A stretch of DNA of 64,000 nucleotides from Nectonema munidae (taxonomy: Eukaryota > Nematomorpha > Nectonematoida > Nectonematidae), in NCBI GenBank assembly GCA_030549495.1, contig JAUIRK010000003.1, positions 456,001 through 520,000 of the forward strand. The letters are read 5' to 3'. The notes under the pieces are model-generated. The model did not search any database, was not told the DNA's origin, and saw only the letters and a list, made by a program, of their open reading frames with translations. Shown here in pieces: positions 56,744-64,000 of the stretch. Position 1 is the first letter of the stretch. Each line of letters starts with the position of its first letter. The position numbers and the translations under genes were made by a program.

Positions 56744-58792
56744 CGCAAAAACTTTATCTTTCACTAAAAAATGTAATTTAGTGTTAATAAAAAAATCTAA
56801 ATAAAAATAGAAGTTTATAATAAAAAAACGTAACTTATTATAAAATTATATAAAATGAAAAATGTTTACTGACCCTTGATATTTCATATCAAAATTTCGC
56901 ATTAAATTCCTGCCTGTAGAGAAAATAAGCATTTTTTTAATGTGTACCAATCGAATCCTCTACTTATTAAGAGTGACTTTAAGGTGTTTATTTGAAAAGA
57001 CACACTATTTTTTAGGAATATTTGACATTTTATTTAATGGGAAATAGATATTACTTCACTAATACTTTCAAAAATAAATATATATTAAAACTTGAAATTA
57101 AAAAAACTTTTTCATAAAGACATTAAATTCTTTTTTAGCCAAGGTTTAGATTTCTCAAGTTATTTTGTACTATTTTTTTTTAATATTCAATACTTCATAG
57201 ATTTTGGTATTTCAAGTTGAATAATAATTTCAACATTAAAAAACCTTGTTTAAAATAATTTTCATGAAGATATCAAAATTTCTGTTTTGCCAAACTTTCT
57301 ATTTCCCATAATATATCCTACTATTTTTTTTAATTATCATTACTCCATAGAGTTTAGCCTTTCTGAAAATATTTCAATTAAAAACAAAATAGTTTATTTT
57401 TTATGCTGAGGTTTAGATATAAAAATTAGGGAGGTTTCTTTTTTCAGCATAACTCTGTCAAAATAAGATATTTTTAGGGATCTGAGAAAGAAGTTAGTTG
57501 GTTAATTAATTAATTATATATAGTTTCGTAATGATAAATTAATTTTTTAATTTTTGGCTTGTTATTACGTTTTTTAAAAGCTTTGTCTCGTAATATTTAC
57601 TTATTTAGGATCCTATGGAAGAAATTTTCATTCTTTATGTTTCTGAGTGAGAAATCTCATTTTATCAAGATATGTAATTTTTGACACATCGACACCTTTT
57701 TTATATAAGAAACATATATGATTTTATCCATCGCTTATGAGGATAATAATAGTAATAGCAACTAGAAAAATGCGGGTGGTCATGAAAGAGAGAGTGAGAG
57801 AGTATCTCACAAACAATCACTTCCGAACTTGTCAATTTCACCTTAGTATAACTTTCTGCAATTAACTTCCTCATTAATGTTTTGTAAGAATATTTCGCGT
57901 GTTTTTGTAAATAAATTTTCTTCTTCATCTTCAAGTAATAGTCTTTCAGTGTTTCATGTGGTATCATGTTTCATAGAAATGTTTATAGGAAATAGAATGT
58001 ACAATGAAAACTATATTTTTGAGTTTAAAAAAATGCTAGATATTCTTGCTATTGTGAAATAGGTAAAATTTCTATAAAAAAAATGCAATTTGGAAAAATT
58101 TCGCAAAAATAAGTATTATATGAAAAGTGTACATTTTCCAGGATACAATGACATTCGTGTGCATTCAATACAAAGTATGTTTCGAAAAATACCAGTAAAT
58201 AATAAGCAAATCGAATTTGTCTTATTGAAAAAACTTATTCTTCTTTTGACATAAAATTTGTTAGGAAATTTTATAAGTACCTAGAACATATATAGCTACC
58301 TTCCAAGTTAAGATAAATATATCATACGTTCATTAGGAATCTATTTTTGAGATGATTTAGTATTAGTTAAATTTATGTGAACAAGTTGACTACATTAAAA
58401 CGATGCTATTTCGAGAATAGAGTAATTATATTAGAAATTACGTAATTAATTTTTAGTTAATTAATTTTAGTTAAGTGCTGTAAAATTCAGCACTCGGAAA
58501 AAAACGTTATAGTAATACAAATATAACATAAAGATTAAAAATTGATTATTTCCATCTGTTTTCAAAACCACACGAAAAAGAGTCAAATTAAAAGAAATTT
58601 AGTTTTGGAAGATGTTCACCTAAACATTTTATACGCATACACAAGCATGGATATACTAACTAGCTAAATAAAGTAACAAATTAACTATTTATTAACTAAA
58701 TTAATTAATGAAACTGGTAGCATAAATTTAATTTGTTGTATATACTCGAGCTTGGTGTGATCTTGTAAATTTTGGCTCCCTCAAATTTTCAG

Positions 58793-58926
58793 TCAAAAAG
58801 GCGATTTATCATACATCTCGTCCATCATGTGAATTTGTGTATTGGCGAAAAAATTCTGCATTCAATACAAAATATGTCGACATGCAAAGTAAATTTTGTG
58901 TCAAAAATACCTGGTGTCCCCTTTGA
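58793..58926 (+). other. exon-like open stretch
   Basis: After the acceptor-like CTCAAATTTTCAG, an open frame reads KKAIYHTSRPSCEFVYWRKN, then KYVDMQSKFCVKNTWCPL and a stop. It has three Cys and GC-richer codons than the surroundings. No family recognised. It could be a terminal exon of an unseen plus-strand gene or chance. Confidence 0.2.
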
Positions 58927-60835
58927 AGACACTCTACTTTATAAGTTGAGCCTTTTTTGTTTCATAAATATCTTATCTCTTTTAAAGCATGCAGCCTGAA
59001 AAAATTAGCATTGACCAAACATAAAAATACTAGTGCTAGGGTAACGAAATCTTTAAATCCTCTTTACACAATCTTTTTGTTATTTCTTTCATCGGCATTC
59101 TGCGTAATATTAATAAAATAATTGCAATTTTTTTTAATATTTTCCAAAATCTATTAAAATTATTATTGTTTTTGAAAAATTTATGGGTTGTACAGTGCAC
59201 TAGCTTACGGGTGGATACAGAGGGGTTAAGAAGACTCTAGTCCAACCCTCCACCCCAAACCTCTTTCAAAGTTTAGCTAACTAATTTTGATAAATTATTG
59301 TCAGCATAAAAATAATTGATATTTCTATATTTAAATATTTCTAAAATAATTAAATATTAAAAATTAATTCTAATATTTAAATATTTGGAGGAAAATAATG
59401 AACATTCGGATTGAAAAAGAGGGACGTTGTTCCATCTAAGAACAAAATAGAGGTTGGCTTTCTCAAACAATTCAAAACTTTTAAGCATATTGTGGTGACA
59501 AAAACATGAAATTGATGCTCTCAAAAAGTTTGACCGAATGCATCATTTCTTTACAATGAGTGATGCAGTCTTGCGCTTAAAAATATACCCAATATCATCT
59601 GTACAAAATTGAATTCTCCTCACAATATTCTCAGAAGTGAAGGAAAAATCAAAAAGTCAACTCGCGCACTTAAATTGTCATGTTTACTTGGTAGTTAAAA
59701 TTTTCAAAAGCAAAGGTTTCTAAAACACAAATACCACTTCTTACATATAAAAATACGTAATTCTGAAACTTAACGTAAGCTTCCTAAGGGTTTATACATT
59801 ATGTGAAAATATGGCCATAGACACCTAGTTTAATATTTTGTAATTAAATTTTAAAAGATTTGTCGACTATATAATTTATTTTACTTCCATTATTATCAAA
59901 ATGTTTTATATTTATGAGAGGGAATAAATGATGAAAGTCAAATCAAAATGCCAACAAATACGTCAGGCTTTTATATAAATGAAGCATAAATCGAAGGCCG
60001 TGTTTAAAAGAAAGTGGCGAAGCAAGTTTTAGTTTTTTTGTTAACAAACTAAGAGTTGTAGTTTTTAGCAAATATTTACTTAGTCAGTCAGTATTATTAA
60101 AAATTAATTTTAATAATTTTTCCCAATAATCGTATAAATAAATAATCTGAACAAATATCAAAACTTGTTTCAGAATATTTGTATACCTTATAAAACTTAT
60201 GAACAGAATTAAACTTCTAAAGTTAGTAAATTTTCTTTATATTGAGCAACATGTTAAAACATTTAAAAAACCCTTAATATTTCACTCTAACAATTCCAAA
60301 TCTTCTATTTCGTATTCATAATAGACATTTGAGATCTGTATTTTCGAAGTATTTTAAAAAGTTATCACAAAAAAATAAGAATTTATAGAGAGAATGAATA
60401 TTCCCATCCTTTCATTTTAAAGTCCAAAACAATTTCTATACAGTGAAGAAGCAGATATAATAAGTTTGAATACATGATGTAATGTACAGATCGAAACTAA
60501 ATTTCTACGAATGTGATATAGAAAATTGAATTCTGAGATGACATTTTTTATGCAATTTCACAAAATTTGTTCACAGACACAGCAATAAACAATTACTAAC
60601 TAACCACTGACGCTAACTAGCTAAATGAATATATTCTGACAAAATAAGAACTGATAAAATTTTCAAATTATTTTAGTTAATTTGACTTATGGAAATTTCA
60701 CTTCCTAATCAACTTCACTCAAATTTATTAAAGCTATCTTACAAATTTGAAAACTAATTCAACTTAATAATCTTAACGCTTTGAGGACCAGAATTTTTAA
60801 GACCAGTTGTTTTTTTTTTTTCTTTGCAACTTTAC

Positions 60836-60967
60836 ATGTCTAAAGCAGACGATTTTAATTTCTTGGTACAACGGTGTCTCATAGTCCCTAAGGGCTACCT
60901 GATTCAAATTTTAGGAGTGTGGTCAAATGATCGCCATCATTCCACATTTATCTATAACAAGGATTGA
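60836..60967 (+). CDS. 43-residue small ORF, unknown
   Basis: An ATG-initiated frame starts MSKADDFNFLVQRCLIVPKG and ends RHHSTFIYNKD before TGA. Its base composition stands out from the flanking AT-rich DNA. There are no homologues I know, no leader and no clear neighbours. Confidence 0.2.
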   Translation: MSKADDFNFLVQRCLIVPKGYLIQILGVWSNDRHHSTFIYNKD

Positions 60968-61451
60968 AAGAGATAAATGGGCAGATTGAATGGAGAGTAA
61001 AAGAGGGCACTTTAAAACAAAAAAGCTCCAAATGTTTAAAACAAGTGCAAGAGATTTCAACTGTCATGCCGTCTTTCAAACAACTTTCTGAATCTTGAAC
61101 TATGTTTCTTCTAATGTCCAAAAAACGTTCTAAGACTCAATTTTTTTCTTTTTCAAAACAGTTTGCAAAAATATAATCAAATTGGAATTTAAACTTTTTA
61201 ATGAGCTATCCTTTAAAATGTCGATCGACTCTTTACTAAAAATTTTCAAATATTTCTTTTCAAGTACTCTTTTGTATAAAAATTAAGTAATATATTTTTT
61301 TATAATTTATCGTTTTATATTCTTGAAAAAGTAATCATAGGAGCATATTCTTCATATAAACATTACATATTTATCATTTTCTCTATATCTCCATATAGAC
61401 GCCGATCTAGAATAAAGTTGAGCGGTGTGTGATTGTATAACCTTTTTCCCT

Positions 61452-61549
61452 GAATATTCTGTGTGCAAAAGCAATGAGAATGGATGCCATTCTACAGTGA
61501 GGCTCGTATTACACAAGCAATATTGCTCCCCTAAACCAGACTCCGTCTG
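61452..61549. other. cluster of four short palindromes
   Basis: GAATATTC (61452-61459), GAATGGATGCCATTC (61478-61492), AGCAATATTGCT (61516-61527) and CAGACTCCGTCTG (61537-61549) lie within 98 bp, in a patch with higher GC than the surroundings. Both strands are open across it, so a coding role cannot be excluded, but a structured RNA or a regulatory cluster is as likely. Confidence 0.35.
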
Positions 61550-62344
61550 CATTACTTATTCCTATAACTCAATTAAATGTTTTTTGAGATCTTCTAATCC
61601 TTTTTGTATCAATTCTTTTGAGAACTTCACAATTTACGTAGTACAAGATTAATTTACAGTTGAGACATTTATTGACGGCTGGAATAGTGGTAAATTGGAT
61701 AGATTTGAAGAATAAAAATACCTGAAGCGAATTCGGGTGTAGATGAAGTGTTAGATAGGAAGAAATTATAGGAAAGAAATTCAACTCCAAGTCAAAACGC
61801 AAAAGAGTTACAACGAAATGGATATCGTGGATGGAATAAAATTAAAGGAGAACTTCGATTTCTTTACAAAGCTTCTTCGGGTTCTTCTTGTGAAAGAGTT
61901 ATGCGAGAGAGAGTACAAGGAAATGAAGGCAGATAAATCGTGTTTTTTGCGTCAAAGGGAAATAATTTAAAAATACTTTGATTTTGCTTTGTGTCTTCTT
62001 CTAACAACTACGGCTTTTGTTTCATCTCGGAAGATGGAAAGCGGGTGGTTAATAAATGCAGCAAAAACAACAACACAGCAATCTGTTCAAATTATAAAGT
62101 AAAGTGGAACAACATTTGTTATTATTACTGGATTTGTGTATATATTGTTGTTGTTTAATATTATTACGCTTAAATTTGAAATAGACTAAACTGATACATC
62201 ATTAGCAGCATTGTTGGTGGGGTGTAATAATAGTAGTAAACTTACTCTATGTATATGTGATGAGATGTGTGTATTAAATTTTTATTCTATTCTACCAGTA
62301 GTGAAATCAATTGCGAAGACTGGCTTACCTGTTTTCACGAGGAA

Positions 62345-62660
62345 AGGCAGGAGAGACGCGAATTCGGTTATTTGTGAATTGTGTGGTGCAAGTTACGGCG
62401 GGCTTAACTCTTCCCTGAACAAAAACAACAAGGCAACGCGTTTAAAATGAAGTGTCAATCAGTTCTGGCCTAAATACGCTGATTCCCGCAATATTCTACA
62501 ACGACACTCTGACCTGTATTAAACCTTTGCTGTTGTGTGTGAAGAGAAGAGCTGCAAAGAAGCACTTTGATCCAAACACAATACACCTCCTCTCCCCAGC
62601 CAATCAAATGGATACACCATCACCACTAACTAACTTCGCTATACAGTTAATGAGATTATA
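62345..62660 (-). promoter_or_regulatory. possible untranslated first exon / promoter zone
   Basis: This GC-richer stretch ends, on the minus strand, in the consensus donor AAAACAG/GTAAGCC at about 62344. A second good donor (AAGTAG/GTGAGAAAC) occurs near 63257. The sequence is not open in any useful frame. It lies upstream of the secreted-protein gene (start codon 56743, with an acceptor-like site 16 nt before it), so it could be its untranslated first exon with a 5.6-kb intron. Inference only. Confidence 0.3.
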
Positions 62661-62724
62661 AATTATGCATTTATTTCCTTACCTCTTGTACAGATTATGT
62701 TCAGCAATCGTGTATCCATATATA

Positions 62725-62768
62725 TGTATGATTATATATATATATATATATATGGGTGTGTGTGTGTA
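62725..62768. repeat. (TA)n(GT)n microsatellite
   Basis: A run of about eleven TA dinucleotides is followed by GGGTGTGTGTGTGT. Simple-sequence repeat next to the putative promoter zone. Confidence 0.85.
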
Positions 62769-64000
62769 CTTGCATTATATCTTTTAAGCTTGTGACTGTT
62801 TAAGTGAGGTAGGTGTATGTTCACAATATTTACAATATTAATTATTTCAAAAGTACTAGCATGATGCGTTGAGAAAATGTACAGGGTATGGTGGAAGAGA
62901 AGTTGTAAGCAGGTTTTTGGCTGTTCTCTGTATTTAGGTCAAAATAAATCCCTTTGATTACTGGAACAATGAACGTTTTAGTAGCCTTTAGCTTGGAGGA
63001 ATACATTGTAGTGGGGATGGATAAAGGTGAACACCAGACACTTCTACACACCTACATGCTGGGCACCACACACACAATAGAAAGAAAGGCATAGATACAT
63101 TATCACGTTTGAAGATGTCTTATGCGTACAATTGAACATAGCGGTACGAAAGATGAAGCCTGAAGAAAGATCGCTAATCAACTGCGTCTATTTTAAATAA
63201 ATTAAAGTCCTGCTTCACATATAAGTGGAGGGATAGCGTGGAGAGAGACGTTTCTCACCTACTTTGAAAAGTATTTGCAACGGTTTTATCTGTGTCACCG
63301 CTAGCTTTTGTGTCAAGTGGTGGTCAGGTTTGAGCTTAGGGGCTGGTACCAGAATAGCTTGTCTAGTTTATCCAATCGCTTACGCTTATTAGGATCGTAA
63401 ATGATACAAAAAATAAATGAAACTGGCTAAAGATAAGTATTGGAAAGTAGGGTATTTAGAAAGAGGTGGTAGCTTATCAAATTTTATAAAAACTTGATAT
63501 CATTGGTTTTGAAGTATTTAGAGGTAAAATGAAAAATTTATAAAAAATATATCATTTTGAAAATTTTTACTTTTAACTCTAAATATTAGAAATATTTAAA
63601 CACATTTCTTTATTTTTAATTTGTTTTAAAATAATCAAAATTTCGGAAAGTTTTGACATAAGGTTTAGGTTTATTTCGCTAAAATGTCAGCCCCCGATTC
63701 ACATATGAAGGCGGAGAAGTTTAATAATCATTACTATATCCTAACAATTTTTGAAAATGTGAATCTACTTCAGTTAAACGAAAGTAGTTTAATTTTTTCA
63801 AAAAGAGTCCTCATTTAGAACTGTAAGATGATACGAGTAGGGCATATTCCATGAGATCATAGGTAGTTGCACTGACTAAGAAGAGAAGTAAGCACTACTG
63901 TCTATAGATTCGTTATTGGGTTAGTAACAAATAGTGATTCGAAAGTAATAATTACTAGCCTAGTTAGTAGCTAACTAGTCTTATTTATTTACAGGATTAT

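Larger units (their letters stand above)
57000..61300. other. AT-rich intergenic stretch with two doubtful ORF islands
   Basis: Mostly low-complexity AT-rich DNA. Exceptions are a plus-strand exon-like stretch at 58793-58926, a short GC-rich patch at about 59200-59280, and a 43-residue ORF at 60836-60967. I see no convincing gene. Confidence 0.5.

Noticed and set aside
57701-57967. 88-codon minus-strand ORF upstream of the secreted-protein gene
   Set aside because: Lys/Tyr/Ser-rich with AT-driven codons and simple-repeat segments, no motif, and a second ORF open on the other strand.
62211-62661. Two consecutive plus-strand ORFs (79 and 69 codons)
   Set aside because: No family recognised. 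The stretch is better explained by a GC-richer minus-strand transcribed leader with a consensus donor, though this is also unproven.

Overview
This is a strongly AT-rich animal (invertebrate metazoan) window. The evidence is spliced genes with GT-AG introns as short as 52-82 nt, immunoglobulin-fold and zona-pellucida-type modules, a tRNA-derived SINE, a LINE fragment, and remains of piggyBac, hAT and FLYWCH/MULE DNA transposons. I cannot place the species from sequence alone.

Layout. 1-10.9 kb is gene-poor and repeat-rich. It holds an unrecognised coding-like island (minus strand, 414-764), a SINE, a perfect 24-bp hairpin, a decayed ZBED5-like hAT transposase, and a second hAT element (5237-10742) with a piggyBac element nested in it. 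10.9-43.3 kb is one giant plus-strand gene made almost only of Ig (I-set-like) domains. A candidate start exon (ATG at 10928) is followed by 57 tandem Ig exons of exactly 264 nt: 27 in 346-nt units, then 30 in 317-nt units. Thirteen diverged Ig exons follow, ending at a stop codon at 42995. By my count the spliced exons keep one frame throughout and would give about 6,335 residues. The domains lack the canonical Ig cysteines and there is no signal peptide, so an intracellular, disulphide-free, titin/twitchin/obscurin-like elastic or scaffold protein is the best guess. No kinase or Fn3 domain is visible. The introns of the diverged tail have collected a MULE element, a LINE fragment, a 987-bp and a 202-bp tandem duplication, and a small hAT MITE.

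43.7-51 kb: a convergent minus-strand gene ends here with two exons coding a complete four-cysteine ZP-N domain; its upstream exons are not resolved. The rest is AT-rich intergenic DNA with a second SINE copy, a minisatellite and a few exon-like islands.

51.3-56.7 kb: a two-exon minus-strand gene codes a 937-residue secreted protein with a signal peptide, a Lys-rich basic half and a Tyr/Asn/Ser/Pro-rich half. Its 2.66-kb intron carries, on the sense strand, a hairpin whose 5' arm starts with the miR-31 family sequence. 57-64 kb is mostly AT-rich intergenic DNA. A GC-richer patch at 61.4-63.4 kb has good minus-strand splice donors and may hold the promoter and untranslated first exon of the secreted-protein gene.

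The most unusual thing here is the array of 57 near-identical, cysteine-free, phase 1-1 Ig exons, a modular protein whose length could change in frame by exon skipping or unequal crossing-over.
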